Shown: positions 26,866-40,820 of the stretch, one piece after another
Numbering within the stretch: the stretch's first letter is position 1
How the letters are laid out: each line of letters opens with the position of its first letter
Notes under the pieces: generated by a model
The model's database searches: none
Told to the model about the DNA's origin: nothing
Seen by the model: the letters and a program-made list of their open reading frames with translations, nothing else
From: Marinomonas spartinae
GTDB taxonomy: Bacteria; Pseudomonadota; Gammaproteobacteria; Pseudomonadales; Marinomonadaceae
Assembly: GCF_016461715.1 (NCBI RefSeq)
Contig: NZ_JAEMUI010000003.1
Location: 186,001-250,000 of the forward strand
Direction: 5' to 3'
Length of the DNA stretch: 64,000 nucleotides
Position numbers and translations under genes: made by a program

Positions 26866-28671
26866 ATGCCAGAATATAAAGCGCCCTTGCGAGATATTAA
26901 ATTTGTTACCGATGAGGTTTTGGACTTTCAGAGTCATTATGCCAAATTGCCAGGAGCAGAAGAGGCGACACCCGATATGGTGTCAGCGATTCTTGAAGAA
27001 GGCGCTAAATTTGCTGAGCGTGTTCTCTCTCCTTTAAACCGTGTTGGCGATCAGCAAGGTTGTCAATTCAAAGACGGTGTGGTGACCACGCCCGAGGGTT
27101 TCAAAGAAGCTTATCACCAGTATGTCGAAGGCGGCTGGCCCTCTTTATCTCACCCTGAAAGTATGGGGGGACAAGGTTTGCCTGATTCTTTGGGGATGCT
27201 GGTGACAGAGATGATTGCCACCTCGAATTGGGCGTGGGGGATGTACCCAGGCTTAAGTCATGGGGCCATGAACACGATTGAGCAGCATGGTACCGAGGAG
27301 CAAAAACAAACCTATCTAACCAAACTTGTCTCTGGTCAGTGGACGGGCACCATGTGTCTGACTGAGCCCCACTGTGGTACTGATCTGGGGATGTTGAAAA
27401 CCAAAGCGGAACCACAGAGCGATGGCAGTTATGCCATCTCCGGTACCAAAATATTCATCTCCGCAGGTGAGCACGATATGGCGGAAAATATTGTTCATAT
27501 CGTTTTAGCCCGTCTTCCTGACGCCCCGGTGGGTACCAAAGGAATTTCCCTCTTTATCGTGCCTAAATATACCGTCAATGATGCGGGAGATAAGGGCGAA
27601 CGCAATCAAGTTTCCTGCGGTTCTATTGAACATAAAATGGGCATCCATGGTAATGCGACTTGTGTGATGAACTTTGATGGTGCTAAGGGCTTTTTGATTG
27701 GTCCACCAAACCGTGGCCTTAACTGCATGTTTACCTTCATGAATGTTGCTCGCTTAGGAACGGCAGTTCAAGGGTTGGCCCATGCAGAGTGGGCGTTGCA
27801 AAACTCGGTTGCTTATGCAAAAGATCGCCTGCAAATGCGTGCGCTATCCGGTGCCAAAATGCCAGATAAAGCAGCCGATCCGATTATCTTTCATCCTGAT
27901 GTTCGTCGTATGTTGTTAACACAAAAGGCTTTTGCAGAAGGAGGACGAGCACTTATTCATTATTGTTCTATGCTGGTGGATAAGATGAAGCACGGTAATG
28001 AGGAAGATAAAGCTGAGGCGGATGAGTTGATGTCGTTGCTAACGCCGATTGCGAAGGCATTTTTAACAGAAACTGGTTTTGAAGCAGCGAACCACGGCTT
28101 GCAGGTCTATGGAGGTCATGGGTACATCGCGGAATGGGGAATGGAACAAAACGTGCGTGACTGTCGTATTGCCATGCTTTATGAAGGAACAACGGGGATT
28201 CAGGCGTTGGATTTATTAGGACGAAAAGTCTTAATGACTCAAGGGGCAACATTGCGTCGTTTCACCAAAATCATTCATAAATTTTGTAAGGAACACAAAG
28301 GCGACAAACGCTTTAAATCCTACATCTCTGCGCTGGATAAATTGAACAGCGAGTGGGGGGATGTGACCATGAAAATCGGTATGAAGGCCATGAAAAACAA
28401 AGAGGAAGTTGGTGCGGCTTCAGTCGATTACTTGATGTTCTCTGGTTATGTTGTATTAGCCTATTTCTGGGCTCGGATGGCTGTTGTTGCGCAAACGAAA
28501 CTCGACGAAGGAACGGATGAGGTAGGTTTCTACACAGCGAAACTGCAAACGGCGACCTTTTATTATGAGCGCTTATTGCCACGGACAAAAATGCATGCGG
28601 AAGCCATGTTGTCCGGAGCGGGTAACCTATTAGCTATGGAAGAAGACAACTTTCTTTTTCTGAATGCTTAG
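26866..28671 (+). CDS. Acyl-CoA dehydrogenase, long (~600 aa) type
   Basis: 601 aa, cytosolic FAD enzyme doing the first oxidation of an acyl-CoA, passing electrons to Etf. Begins [14 protein letters not shown], as do many proteobacterial dehydrogenases with the extra ~130-residue C-terminal domain seen here after residue 470. Motifs: [13 protein letters not shown] (FAD/substrate), [14 protein letters not shown], and the catalytic glutamate in [18 protein letters not shown]. First gene of the lipid block; followed after ~90 bp by an SCP2 protein. Confidence 0.94.
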   Translation: MPEYKAPLRDIKFVTDEVLDFQSHYAKLPGAEEATPDMVSAILEEGAKFAERVLSPLNRVGDQQGCQFKDGVVTTPEGFKEAYHQYVEGGWPSLSHPESMGGQGLPDSLGMLVTEMIATSNWAWGMYPGLSHGAMNTIEQHGTEEQKQTYLTKLVSGQWTGTMCLTEPHCGTDLGMLKTKAEPQSDGSYAISGTKIFISAGEHDMAENIVHIVLARLPDAPVGTKGISLFIVPKYTVNDAGDKGERNQVSCGSIEHKMGIHGNATCVMNFDGAKGFLIGPPNRGLNCMFTFMNVARLGTAVQGLAHAEWALQNSVAYAKDRLQMRALSGAKMPDKAADPIIFHPDVRRMLLTQKAFAEGGRALIHYCSMLVDKMKHGNEEDKAEADELMSLLTPIAKAFLTETGFEAANHGLQVYGGHGYIAEWGMEQNVRDCRIAMLYEGTTGIQALDLLGRKVLMTQGATLRRFTKIIHKFCKEHKGDKRFKSYISALDKLNSEWGDVTMKIGMKAMKNKEEVGAASVDYLMFSGYVVLAYFWARMAVVAQTKLDEGTDEVGFYTAKLQTATFYYERLLPRTKMHAEAMLSGAGNLLAMEEDNFLFLNA

Positions 28672-28761
28672 CTGAAGTGACTGTGCCGAGTAAAAGTTGC
28701 TTATAAAGTGAGTAGGCGCAATAGAATGATGGTATTTTTAGACTAGACTGGAGGATAGGAA

Positions 28762-29076
28762 ATGAGTGAAGTAAAAGCAGTGTTTGATGCTATGCTTGGA
28801 CGTTTTGATGCAGACGAAGCGGATGATATGAGCGCTGTCTTCCAATTTGATATGGATGAAGGTGAGCATTATCACCTTAGTATCGAGGATGGTAAGTGTG
28901 CTCTTGCTGAAGGTGAACATGATGATCCAACGGTTACTCTTGAAATGGATTTACAGACGTTAAAAGACGTGATGAGTGGCGAGTTGGATGGAATGGCGGC
29001 CTTTATGCAGGGAAAAATACGGGCGGATGGGGATATTATGCTGGCAACTAAGTTGACGCAGATTTTTCCTCATTAG
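28762..29076 (+). CDS. SCP2 sterol-carrier domain protein
   Basis: 104 aa, a stand-alone SCP2 lipid-binding fold: AVFQFDMDEGEHYHLSIEDGKC forms the strands and LKDVMSGELDGMAAFMQGKI the typical ligand-pocket helices. Acidic and soluble. GGAGG lies six bases before ATG. Between acyl-CoA dehydrogenase and acyl-CoA ligase genes, it probably carries fatty acyl-CoA. Confidence 0.9.
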   Translation: MSEVKAVFDAMLGRFDADEADDMSAVFQFDMDEGEHYHLSIEDGKCALAEGEHDDPTVTLEMDLQTLKDVMSGELDGMAAFMQGKIRADGDIMLATKLTQIFPH

Positions 29077-29107
29077 CCTTTAGCTTTGCTGGTCATAGCA
29101 TACATGA

Positions 29108-29132
29108 GCGCCAAATAGTCACTATTTGGCGC
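29108..29132. terminator. Hairpin between SCP2 and fadD genes
   Basis: Perfect 11 bp stem GCGCCAAATAG/CTATTTGGCGC (29108-29118 with 29122-29132), three-base loop, no U-run on either side. It may attenuate transcription or protect an mRNA end rather than terminate. Confidence 0.5.
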
Positions 29133-29184
29133 GAGTTCCAAGCAATGCACATTCTCCTGACAAAAACAATAATTGGAGTTAAGA

Positions 29185-30969
29185 ATGCAGATGGACAATT
29201 CGATCTCTACACAAAATGAGGGTGGTCAGTCTTCAGCTGGCTCTGTTCTCAGGGAGAGTGAAACCATGAAAAATGTATCCGGTAGTCGTGTTCCTGATGG
29301 TAATGCATTGGGCACCAAAACGCCTGGTAGTTATATTCCGGATTCACTGAACCCACATCATTACCAATCGTTATTGGATGTGTTCAATGCATCTTGTCAA
29401 CGGTTTGCCGATTTATCTGCCTTTAGCAGTGTTGGCCACACAATTACCTATCGTCAATTGGAAGAGAAAGCAAACCAATTTGCCGCCTATCTACAGCAAT
29501 TGCCGGGTGTCAAAAAAGGGGATCGCATCGCGATTCAGCTCCCGAATATTATTCAATACCCAGTGGTCTTTTTTGGTGCGCTAAAAGCGGGGTTGATTGT
29601 GGTGAACACGAACCCCTTGTATACCCCTCATGAACTGGAGCATCAATTTAATGATGCGGGGGCAAAGGTTCTCGTTGTATTTGCGAATATGGCGCATAAC
29701 ATCGAGAAAATTCTGCATAAAACCGAGCTGAAACACGTCATTATCACTCAGATTGCTGATTTTCACAGCGCTCCTAAGCGCTTGCTGATTAACGGTGTGG
29801 TGAAGTACATCAAAAAATTGGTGCCAAACTACCATTTGCCTCAAGCAATCTCTTTAAATGAGGCCCTTGCGAAAGGCCGGCATCACACAGTAACTCCCGT
29901 GAACATTACCCCAGAAGATATTGCTGTCTTGCAATACACCGGAGGTACCACAGGCATTGCCAAAGGAGCAATGCTGACTCATGCCAATTTGATTTCGAAT
30001 ATGTATCAGCTGAACTTTCGTTTAGAGAGTGTTCTGCATGAGGGGAAAGAGATTTTTATTGCGCCACTTCCTCTCTACCATATTTATGCTTTTTTAATTC
30101 ATGGACTCAGTTTGCTGTCGCGTGGCGGCCATTCTATTTTGATTCCGAATCCGAGGGATTTACCCGCCTTTATTAAAGAATTGAAAAAGTGGAAGTTTAC
30201 TGGCTTTGCGGGGTTGAATACGTTATTTGTGGGTCTATGCAATCGCCCTGAATTTTCCGAGGTGGATTTTAGCGAACTCAAATTAACCTGCTCAGGTGGT
30301 ATGCCTTTAACGAGTGCTGCGGCGGCTAAATGGTTCGATGTCACTGGCTGTAAAATTGTTGAAGGCTACGGATTAACGGAAACATCCCCTGTTGTATCCT
30401 TTAACCCTTATGGTAAAGAGCGAATTGGTACCATTGGTTTGCCTGTTAGTGAAACGGAAATCAGTATCCTTGATGACAGTGGGAAGCCTGTGGCACAAGG
30501 GGAGGCAGGGATGTTATGTGTGCGAGGTCCCCAAGTGATGAAGGGTTATTGGCAGCGTGAAGATGCCACACGAGAGGCCATGACAGAGGATGGTTTTTTC
30601 ATTACAGGCGATATTGCCATGGAGCATCCAGATGGCTATTTACAAATCGTTGATCGAGCCAAGGATATGATCATCGTGTCGGGATTTAATGTGTATCCGA
30701 CTGAAGTCGAAGAATGTTTATCTGCGCATCCAGATATTTTGGAAGCCGCTGTTATTGGCGTGGCTGATGAAAAAGCAGGCGAGGCTATTAAAGCCTTTAT
30801 TGTATTAAAAGATCCCAATGTTTCCATCGATTTAAAAGCGGTGCGGACTTATTGCAAAGAAAACCTTACTGCCTACAAAGTACCTAAATACGTCGAGGTA
30901 CGCAAAGAGCTTCCTAAGAGCAATGTCGGTAAGGTGTTGCGTCGATCATTACGCGATGAAAAGGCCTAA
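29185..30969 (+). CDS. fadD: Long-chain fatty acid-CoA ligase
   Basis: 594 aa from ATG at 29185, placed six bases after GGAG. Activates fatty acids to acyl-CoA using ATP. The AMP-binding P-loop reads YTGGTTGIAKGAML, the linker/FACS motif is in DGFFITGDIAMEHPDGYLQIVDRAKD, and GKVLRR near the end holds the catalytic lysine. The first ~45 residues (Ser/Gly/Asn-rich) have no equivalent in E. coli FadD (561 aa) and look disordered. Downstream DUF2889 and enoyl-CoA hydratase genes run in the same direction. Confidence 0.95.
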   Translation: MQMDNSISTQNEGGQSSAGSVLRESETMKNVSGSRVPDGNALGTKTPGSYIPDSLNPHHYQSLLDVFNASCQRFADLSAFSSVGHTITYRQLEEKANQFAAYLQQLPGVKKGDRIAIQLPNIIQYPVVFFGALKAGLIVVNTNPLYTPHELEHQFNDAGAKVLVVFANMAHNIEKILHKTELKHVIITQIADFHSAPKRLLINGVVKYIKKLVPNYHLPQAISLNEALAKGRHHTVTPVNITPEDIAVLQYTGGTTGIAKGAMLTHANLISNMYQLNFRLESVLHEGKEIFIAPLPLYHIYAFLIHGLSLLSRGGHSILIPNPRDLPAFIKELKKWKFTGFAGLNTLFVGLCNRPEFSEVDFSELKLTCSGGMPLTSAAAAKWFDVTGCKIVEGYGLTETSPVVSFNPYGKERIGTIGLPVSETEISILDDSGKPVAQGEAGMLCVRGPQVMKGYWQREDATREAMTEDGFFITGDIAMEHPDGYLQIVDRAKDMIIVSGFNVYPTEVEECLSAHPDILEAAVIGVADEKAGEAIKAFIVLKDPNVSIDLKAVRTYCKENLTAYKVPKYVEVRKELPKSNVGKVLRRSLRDEKA

Positions 30970-31022
30970 GAAGCGCAAGATTTGCAGTCCGAGCAATTGG
31001 AAATGAGAGAGGTCTTAGTTTT

Positions 31023-31652
31023 ATGTCATCAAATAAAAAAATACAGACAGAACAAGATGATGCTAATAGCGGTCATGAGATTGATAAGGCGGTTGGAAGC
31101 AAAACAAAACGCGAGCTAATGCATCGGCGGCGAGTTGAGTCAAATGGTTATCGTCGTGATGATGGTTTATGGGATATAGAAGCTCATATGAAAGACCTTA
31201 AGACTTATGATGTTTATCGGGATTTTGATGGAAGCAAGGTGCCAGAAGGGAGCCCTTTTCACGATATCAGCCTTACCATGACATTAGATGATTCGTTTAA
31301 GGTGATTGATATTCATGTTCATATGGATGCGTTCCCATTTCCAAACTGTAGTGGTGCAATACCAAGCTTTGAAGTGATCAAAGGAACGCGAATTGGTCCT
31401 GGTTGGAGCCGTTGGCTAAAACAAGAGTTTAAAGGCAAAGTCGGTTGTACTCATGTACTTGAATTGCTGCCAGTGGCTGCGACAACGGCTTATCAAATGA
31501 TGTGGGGCCCATTAAGCGATAAATACCCAGAACAGATCTCTAAAACGTTACAGGGACTTGTGAATTCTTGCCATGGTTGGTCTGATGATGGCCCAATGGT
31601 ACGCAAATTAGTGACAGAGGATGTGATTCGCCTACCTGAAGAGGAGGTGTAA
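31023..31652 (+). CDS. DUF2889 domain protein
   Basis: 209 aa, soluble. From ~30 onward KRELMHRRRVESNGYRRDDGLWDIEAHM is the family's signature, and PGWSRWLKQEFKGKVGCTHVLELLP its conserved second half with a CTH motif. Function unknown; members often sit beside acyl-CoA ligases, hydratases and dehydrogenases as here. Its stop abuts the start of the enoyl-CoA hydratase, whose ribosome binding site (GAGGAGG) lies in its last codons, so they are translationally coupled. Confidence 0.85.
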   Translation: MSSNKKIQTEQDDANSGHEIDKAVGSKTKRELMHRRRVESNGYRRDDGLWDIEAHMKDLKTYDVYRDFDGSKVPEGSPFHDISLTMTLDDSFKVIDIHVHMDAFPFPNCSGAIPSFEVIKGTRIGPGWSRWLKQEFKGKVGCTHVLELLPVAATTAYQMMWGPLSDKYPEQISKTLQGLVNSCHGWSDDGPMVRKLVTEDVIRLPEEEV

Positions 31653-32426
31653 ATGAGCGAGTTGACTACAGATATGGTTGTTGAAACCTGTTTGTCGGGA
31701 GTGCAGGTTTTACAAATGAATCGCCCTGATAAAAAAAATGCCATTACCTTAGAAATGTATGACAACTTGGCACTTGCTTTACAGCGAGCCGAGCAGGACG
31801 ACTCGATCAAAGTCACCTTAATTCATGGGGCCAATGGTGAATTCTCCGCCGGGAACGACATCAATGAGTTTTTACAAGTTGCTCAAAATCCAGACAAGAT
31901 GTCCTCCGCTCTTACATTTTTACAAACATTAAGTGGCTATAAAAAACCATTGGTCGCGGGGGTTGAAGGGAGGGCTGTCGGTGTGGGGGCGACCATGTTG
32001 CTCCATTGCGATCTAGTATTAAGTGCTCGAGAGGCAACTTTTCAGTTTCCTTTCGTGCCTTTGGGACTCGTGCCTGAGGCGGCTTCTAGCTATTTATTAC
32101 CCAAGCTAGTGGGCTATCAAAAAGCCTTTGAGGTACTTATTTTAGGGGACGCTTTTAGTGGTGTAGAGGCACAGGCTATGGGCTTAGTGAATCATCTTTG
32201 TGACTCAGGTGAGGCATATGAGGTGGCGTTGCAATACGCCCAAAAGCTGACGAATTTGCCGGCAGAAGCGGTGATGTTAAGTAAGGATTTATTGAAATAT
32301 CGGTGTCAAGATGACGTTCAAATGGCACTGATGCGTGAAGGGCGTATTTTTAAGGATCGACTGAAATCCAAAGAAGCTCGTGAGGCGTTTGCCGCTTTTC
32401 TATCGCGAACGCGTTCTATGGATTAA
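31653..32426 (+). CDS. Enoyl-CoA hydratase/isomerase family protein
   Basis: 257 aa crotonase-fold protein. The oxyanion-hole segments are FSAGNDINEF (~65-74) and GRAVGVGATMLLHCDLV (~107-123); PFVPLGLVPEAASSYLLPKLVG is the active-site helix. The E/E pair of classical hydratase is only partly kept, so it may be an isomerase-type member. Coupled to the DUF2889 gene. Confidence 0.88.
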   Translation: MSELTTDMVVETCLSGVQVLQMNRPDKKNAITLEMYDNLALALQRAEQDDSIKVTLIHGANGEFSAGNDINEFLQVAQNPDKMSSALTFLQTLSGYKKPLVAGVEGRAVGVGATMLLHCDLVLSAREATFQFPFVPLGLVPEAASSYLLPKLVGYQKAFEVLILGDAFSGVEAQAMGLVNHLCDSGEAYEVALQYAQKLTNLPAEAVMLSKDLLKYRCQDDVQMALMREGRIFKDRLKSKEAREAFAAFLSRTRSMD

Positions 32427-32746
32427 AGCTGGATTCTGTTTCGCCCTTATCTTTTCACTGTTTAGTTAACAAAGGTTTATCCACACCGACTATAATAGAC
32501 TTTCCAAATCACATGCTTTCTGACTTTGTTTGATTGCGTGATTTTTTTTGTTAGTTAACTGGGGCTTTTTTGTCATTGATGGAAAAAGTTTGTAACTTAT
32601 TATTAGTAGTACAAATTCTACTTATTTAAGCGCACTATTAACAAGCAGGTGTCATGGTTTGACTGAGTCTGGAGTGGACTGGACTCTATAGACAGCAAAC
32701 CGTTGGATTGAACCTTAATAAAGTAAAAAGAATGTAAAGAGGGCTT
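32427..32746. other. Intergenic region upstream of etfBA
   Basis: 320 bp without a gene. A perfect TATAAT (32491-32496) is preceded by TTAACA (32466-32471) at a long 19-base spacing, a possible etf promoter. TAGTTAAC occurs twice. I saw no GAAAC-N4-GTTTC (PsrA-like) dyad here. Confidence 0.4.
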
Positions 32747-33499
32747 ATGAAAGTACTAGTATCCGTAAAGCGGGTGATCGATTACAACGTGAAAGTACGT
32801 GTGAAAGCAGATCATTCCGCCGTTGATCTTACCAATGTCAAAATGTCGATGAATCCTTTTTGTGAAATCGCTGTAGAAGAAGCGATTCGTTTAAAAGAAA
32901 AAGGTGTCGCTGATGAGGTGGTGGTTGTATCGGTAGGATCAAAATCTTGCCAAGAGACCTTGCGTACTGCTTTGGCATTGGGAGCAGACCGTGCGATTCA
33001 AGTAGAGACAGAGGATGGGTTGGACTCTTTGTCCGTGGCGAAACTGTTAGCGGGTGTTGCCAAGGACGAAGCGGCGGATCTTATTATTATGGGTAAACAA
33101 TCCATCGATTCTGATAATAACCAAACAGGTCAGATGGTCGCCGCTCTTTTGGATTACCCTCAAGCTACCTTTGCATCGGAAGTGATAGTAGAAAATGGCG
33201 AAGCTAAGGTCACTCGTGAAATAGACGGTGGTCTACAAACGTTAGCAATTACTTTACCTGCAGTGGTGACAACCGATTTGCGACTAAACGAACCGCGTTT
33301 CGCCTCCTTACCTAATATTATGAAAGCTAAGAAAAAGCCTCTGGATGTGAAAACACCAGCGGATTTTGGTGTAGAAGTAGGTTCGAATGTCAGTATCGTC
33401 TCTGTCACACCGCCGCCAGAACGTGCTGCAGGGATTAAGGTAGGATCGGTGAGTGAGTTAGTTGATAAATTGAAAAACGAAGCGAAGGTGGTGTCATGA
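32747..33499 (+). CDS. etfB: Electron transfer flavoprotein beta subunit
   Basis: 250 aa. Accepts electrons from acyl-CoA dehydrogenases with EtfA; binds AMP. Starts [20 protein letters not shown]; the signature [23 protein letters not shown] is near 180-202. GAGG lies five bases before ATG. The stop overlaps the etfA start (ATGA). Confidence 0.97.
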   Translation: MKVLVSVKRVIDYNVKVRVKADHSAVDLTNVKMSMNPFCEIAVEEAIRLKEKGVADEVVVVSVGSKSCQETLRTALALGADRAIQVETEDGLDSLSVAKLLAGVAKDEAADLIIMGKQSIDSDNNQTGQMVAALLDYPQATFASEVIVENGEAKVTREIDGGLQTLAITLPAVVTTDLRLNEPRFASLPNIMKAKKKPLDVKTPADFGVEVGSNVSIVSVTPPPERAAGIKVGSVSELVDKLKNEAKVVS

Positions 33500-34425
33500 G
33501 TATTTTAGTTTTAGCAGAACACGACAATCAGTCTCTAAAGCCAGCGACGCTTAATACGATTACTGCGGCTTCGCAGATTGGTGGAGACGTTCATTTACTT
33601 GTGGCGGGGTTTGAGTGCCAGACAGTCATTGCACAGGCATCAAAAGTGGCTGGCGTCAGTAAAGTGTTGTCTGCCGATAATGCTGTTTACGAACATCAAT
33701 TAGCTGAAAATATTGCTAAGTTGGTGGTAGATGTCGCCGAGGGCTACAGCCATATCTTGGCACCTGCGACCACCACGGGGAAAAACACCTTACCTCGTGT
33801 TGCGGCTTTGCTTGATGTCGCCCAATTGTCCGATGTTATCAAAGTGGAATCGGCTGATACATTTGTGCGTCCAATATACGCAGGCAATGCCATTGCGACC
33901 GTTAAATCCAGCGATTCAGTAAAAGTCATTACGGTACGTGCGACGGGTTTTGATGCCGCTGCTGATGAAGGTGGCGATGCTCAAACAGAGGTCCTATCAC
34001 AGGTGATTGCCTCAGAAAAGAGTCGTTTCGTGAGTGAGCAATTAGCGGAGTCTGATCGCCCAGAATTAACCGCCGCGAGTGTGGTCATTTCTGGCGGTCG
34101 AGGCATGGGCAGTGGTGATAACTTTAAGTTGTTGGATGGCATTGCGGACAAATTGGGCGCGGCGATCGGGGCTTCACGAGCAGCGGTTGATGCAGGCTTT
34201 GTGCCGAACGATTTGCAAGTGGGTCAAACGGGGAAAACTGTTGCGCCAGACTTGTACATTGCTGTTGGGATTTCTGGTGCGATTCAACACTTGGCAGGTA
34301 TGAAAGATTCTAAAGTGATTGTCGCGATCAATAAGGACGAAGATGCGCCAATTTTTCAAGTAGCAGACTATGGCTTAGTGGCGGATTTATTTGATGCGGT
34401 GCCTGAGTTAGAAAAAAGTCTATAG
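33496..34425 (+). CDS. etfA: Electron transfer flavoprotein alpha subunit
   Basis: 309 aa. Carries the FAD of the EtfBA heterodimer; motifs [37 protein letters not shown] and [18 protein letters not shown] mark the C-terminal FAD domain. Electrons go on to Etf-ubiquinone oxidoreductase, which is not in the window. Overlaps etfB by four bases. Confidence 0.97.
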   Translation: MSILVLAEHDNQSLKPATLNTITAASQIGGDVHLLVAGFECQTVIAQASKVAGVSKVLSADNAVYEHQLAENIAKLVVDVAEGYSHILAPATTTGKNTLPRVAALLDVAQLSDVIKVESADTFVRPIYAGNAIATVKSSDSVKVITVRATGFDAAADEGGDAQTEVLSQVIASEKSRFVSEQLAESDRPELTAASVVISGGRGMGSGDNFKLLDGIADKLGAAIGASRAAVDAGFVPNDLQVGQTGKTVAPDLYIAVGISGAIQHLAGMKDSKVIVAINKDEDAPIFQVADYGLVADLFDAVPELEKSL

Positions 34426-34468
34426 CACCGTACTCATTAGTATAACGTCATAATTATCAGCATCCGAC

Positions 34469-34501
34469 TGTATACGACGGGCAAAGTGTTCGTCGTATAC
34501 A
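34469..34501. promoter_or_regulatory. Strong dyad between etfA and fadB
   Basis: Perfect 11 bp arms (34469-34479 with 34491-34501, core GTATACGACG) around an 11-base spacer, 24 bp before fadB. An A-rich rather than U-rich tail follows, so it is not a standard terminator; it may be an operator or an mRNA-stability hairpin. Confidence 0.5.
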
Positions 34502-34525
34502 CAATAAAAATAATGGGAGAGCAAC

Positions 34526-36676
34526 ATGATGTTCCAAGGAAAAGCAATAAAGGTCTCGATGGACGATACGAATATCGCGACCGTTACACTCGATCTTGAA
34601 GGTGAATCCGTTAATAAATTTAATGGATTAGCACTCAAAGAATTATCTGAAGTCGTTGCCATGTTAAAGACCACCGATGATTTACAAGGGGTGATTTTTG
34701 CCAGTGCAAAAAATGTCTTTGTTGTTGGAGCAGATATCACAGAGTTTACGGCTTGGTTTAAGTTAGAAGATGAAGACTTAGCCGATAAACTTCGTGAAGC
34801 TCACCATATTTTTAAGGAAATTTCGAATCTGTGTTGTCCAACTGTGGCGGCGATCAATGGTATTGCTCTGGGCGGTGGTTTTGAGTTGTGCCTTGCTTGT
34901 GATTATCGTGTCATGGCGGATTCCGCTAAAGTGGGTTTGCCAGAAACTCAACTAGGCATCTACCCAGGTTGGGGTGGAACAGTGCGTTTACCTCGTTTGA
35001 TCGGAGCTGATAATGCTTGTGAATGGATCTGCGGTGGTGCTCAAAAACGCAGCGAAGAAGCATTAAAAGATGGGGCGGTGGATGCTGTTGTGCCCGTTGA
35101 GAAGGTACAAGAGTCTGCTCGACATCTTATTCAGCAAGTGCAAGATGGCAAACTTAGCTATCGTTCTCGCCGAGATATACTACGGGCGCCGATGCAGTTC
35201 TCGCCAATCGAAAAGATGATGGTGTTTGAGTCCGTTCGAGGGGTAGTCGGGGCGAAAGCTGGTAAGCATTATCCTGCGCCAATGGCGGCCATTAAAACCA
35301 TGGAAAAAGGCATTAGCCAAGACATGGAAAAAGCGGCTGAAACAGAAATCAAAGGTTTTGTTAAACTCGCTAAAAGTACGGTAGCAAAATCCTTGGTGAC
35401 CTTGTTCTTAAGTGATCAAGTCATCAAGAAAACAGCTGGCAAATACGCAAAAGATGCGACCCCTGTCAAACAAGCCGCTGTGTTAGGCGCTGGTATAATG
35501 GGTGGCGGTGTGGCTTATCAATCCGCTTCCAAAGGCACGCCAATTATTATGAAAGACATTCGACCCGAAGCGCTTGAACTTGGGCTGAGTGAAGCGAATA
35601 AGCTATTTAATGGTCAAATTGAGAGAGGCCGTTTAACCGCTGATAAAGCGTTGAAAGCCATGAATGGCATCACGCCAGCACTAAGTTATGGTGAGTTTGG
35701 TCATGTTGATTTAGTCGTGGAAGCCGTGGTCGAAAATGTTAAAGTCAAAAAAGCCGTGTTGGCTGAAACCGAACAGTATATCGCTGATACTACTATTTTA
35801 GCCTCCAATACGTCGACCATCTCCATTACAGAACTGGCGAAAGACCTAAAACGTCCAGAAAATTTTTGTGGCATGCACTTCTTTAATCCTGTTCATCGCA
35901 TGCCATTAGTTGAAGTTATTCGTGGTGCGAAAACCAGTGATGCAGCGATCGCTAAGACGGTTTCCTATGCTCAGGCGATGGGGAAAACGCCAATTGTCGT
36001 GAATGACTGCCCAGGATTTTTGGTTAACCGAGTCCTGTTCCCTTATTTCGCTGGTTTCTCCTTGATGATGAAAGAAGGAGCAGATTTTCAGCAAGTCGAT
36101 AAGACGATGGAAAAATTTGGTTGGCCAATGGGACCTGCGTATCTTCTTGATGTGGTGGGTATAGACACTGCGTATCATGCTGATCGAGTGATGGCAGATG
36201 GTTACCCAGATCGTATGAAGCATGAAGGCGTGAATGCGGTTGATCGTCTTTATGAATTAGAGCGCTTTGGCCAGAAAAATGGTAAAGGCTTTTATATGTA
36301 TGAGCCTGATCGTAAAGGCAAACCGAAAAAGCTCTTTGATCCAGAAATCAACGCTCTTTTGGCGTCAACAGTGGACGCTAAAACAGAATTATCCGACGAC
36401 GATATCATCGCTCGAATGATGATTCCACTGTGTATCGAAACCGCTCGTTGTTTAGAAGAAAACATCGTATCCAGTGCTGCGGAAGCGGACATGGGGTTAA
36501 TTTACGGGATTGGTTTCCCTCCTTATCTGGGCGGTGCTTTGCACTATCTAGACCAAATGGGGCTGCAAGCGTTTTGTCAACTTGCAGATAACTACAGCCA
36601 CTTAGGTACGTTGTATGAGCCCACCGCAAGAATGCGTGAAATGGCAACCAACAACGAAACGTATTACGGCGAATAA
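34526..36676 (+). CDS. fadB: Fatty oxidation complex alpha subunit (hydratase/3-hydroxyacyl-CoA dehydrogenase)
   Basis: 716 aa, as for E. coli FadB. N-terminal crotonase half with [19 protein letters not shown] and the active-site glutamates, then the NAD-binding start [15 protein letters not shown] (~318-332) and [17 protein letters not shown] with the catalytic histidine. Hydrates enoyl-CoA and oxidises the 3-hydroxyacyl-CoA. Forms the alpha2beta2 complex with FadA, encoded 33 bp downstream. A second ATG directly follows the first. Confidence 0.97.
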   Translation: MMFQGKAIKVSMDDTNIATVTLDLEGESVNKFNGLALKELSEVVAMLKTTDDLQGVIFASAKNVFVVGADITEFTAWFKLEDEDLADKLREAHHIFKEISNLCCPTVAAINGIALGGGFELCLACDYRVMADSAKVGLPETQLGIYPGWGGTVRLPRLIGADNACEWICGGAQKRSEEALKDGAVDAVVPVEKVQESARHLIQQVQDGKLSYRSRRDILRAPMQFSPIEKMMVFESVRGVVGAKAGKHYPAPMAAIKTMEKGISQDMEKAAETEIKGFVKLAKSTVAKSLVTLFLSDQVIKKTAGKYAKDATPVKQAAVLGAGIMGGGVAYQSASKGTPIIMKDIRPEALELGLSEANKLFNGQIERGRLTADKALKAMNGITPALSYGEFGHVDLVVEAVVENVKVKKAVLAETEQYIADTTILASNTSTISITELAKDLKRPENFCGMHFFNPVHRMPLVEVIRGAKTSDAAIAKTVSYAQAMGKTPIVVNDCPGFLVNRVLFPYFAGFSLMMKEGADFQQVDKTMEKFGWPMGPAYLLDVVGIDTAYHADRVMADGYPDRMKHEGVNAVDRLYELERFGQKNGKGFYMYEPDRKGKPKKLFDPEINALLASTVDAKTELSDDDIIARMMIPLCIETARCLEENIVSSAAEADMGLIYGIGFPPYLGGALHYLDQMGLQAFCQLADNYSHLGTLYEPTARMREMATNNETYYGE

Positions 36677-37885
<1,209 letters not shown>

Positions 37886-37908
37886 CAATCTTCTTGTTTT
37901 TAAACTTT

Positions 37909-37935
37909 AAACCTCGCTTCGGCGAGGTTTTTTTT
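37909..37935 (+). terminator. Rho-independent terminator of fadBA
   Basis: 9 bp stem AAACCTCGC/GCGAGGTTT (37909-37917 with 37922-37930) closed by a stable C(TTCG)G tetraloop and followed by T5. Canonical. Confidence 0.93.
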
Positions 37936-38068
37936 ACTTCGATTTCAACAAGGGAGACTATTCTAGCGTGATAGTGCGCATGGAATAAGCATCGTGCTCT
38001 TACGCTTTTTTACATCGAATTGACGCTCGCTCGACTATCCTTAGATTCTATTTGTAACCTACGGCAGG

Positions 38069-38091
38069 TAGACTATTAACTTATTAGTCTA
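38069..38091. promoter_or_regulatory. Inverted repeat upstream of katG
   Basis: TAGACTA (38069-38075) and TAGTCTA (38085-38091) with a nine-base spacer, 122 bp before the katG start. It does not fit the OxyR four-ATAG pattern well. The rest of 37936-38213 shows TATTAT/TATACA-like -10 stretches near 38128-38136 without a good -35. Confidence 0.35.
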
Positions 38092-38210
38092 AATTTATTA
38101 GATGTATTTTTTTTGAAAGGCTATAACTATTATACAAGATGCAACGTAAGCAGAGTTGCTTAATAACGAGTCGAGCAATACATAAGCGAAAACAAAAAAC
38201 AGGAGAGTAA

Positions 38211-40427
<2,217 letters not shown>

Positions 40428-40489
40428 TTGGGCTCATTTTAATCGGCTTTTACTCTTTAAAATGATAATAGGGTAAAAACTAACCAATC

Positions 40490-40526
40490 AAAACCCACTA
40501 GGTTTCGTCTTAGTGGGTTTTTTTAT
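40490..40526 (+). terminator. Rho-independent terminator of katG
   Basis: 11 bp stem (40490-40500 with 40511-40521), core AACCCACTA/TAGTGGGTT, followed by a T-run. It lies ~60 bp after the katG stop. Confidence 0.9.
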
Positions 40527-40727
40527 GGAGGTCACGCTGACCGAGTCGTTGTTAATTATATGGATTCTTTTTATTTGCACATTCGTGGCGCTCTGTTCAT
40601 CTTGTGTAATAACTGGGCTTGTATAGTCCAGCCTCTAAATACCCTAGGACAGCAAAATAACGCTTGGCCATAGGTAAGTAAGGTACGAATAAGTAGCCTA
40701 AGTGTTAGTGATGTTACCTGTATTAGA

Positions 40728-40747
40728 GAGGATGATCTGATCACCTC
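40728..40747. promoter_or_regulatory. Dyad upstream of the FucP-family gene
   Basis: GAGG-A-TGATC and GATCA-CCTC form a near-perfect dyad with one unpaired A, centred at 40738, about 80 bp before the start. The size and symmetry fit an operator for a sugar-responsive repressor. Nothing else was recognised in 40527-40820. Confidence 0.35.
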
Positions 40748-40820
40748 TTGCTTTCTAATGATGAGCTGAATACCGCAACAAACTAGCGAATAAGAACCTC
40801 GAGAAGATGTTTATTACAAT

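Noticed and set aside
29173..29184. TTG start four codons before the chosen fadD start
   Set aside because: It overlaps the GGAG that serves the ATG at 29185, so it cannot be the initiator for that site.
38069..38136. OxyR site upstream of katG
   Set aside because: The four ATAG/CTAT elements at ten-base phasing required for OxyR were not found; only a simple dyad is recorded.
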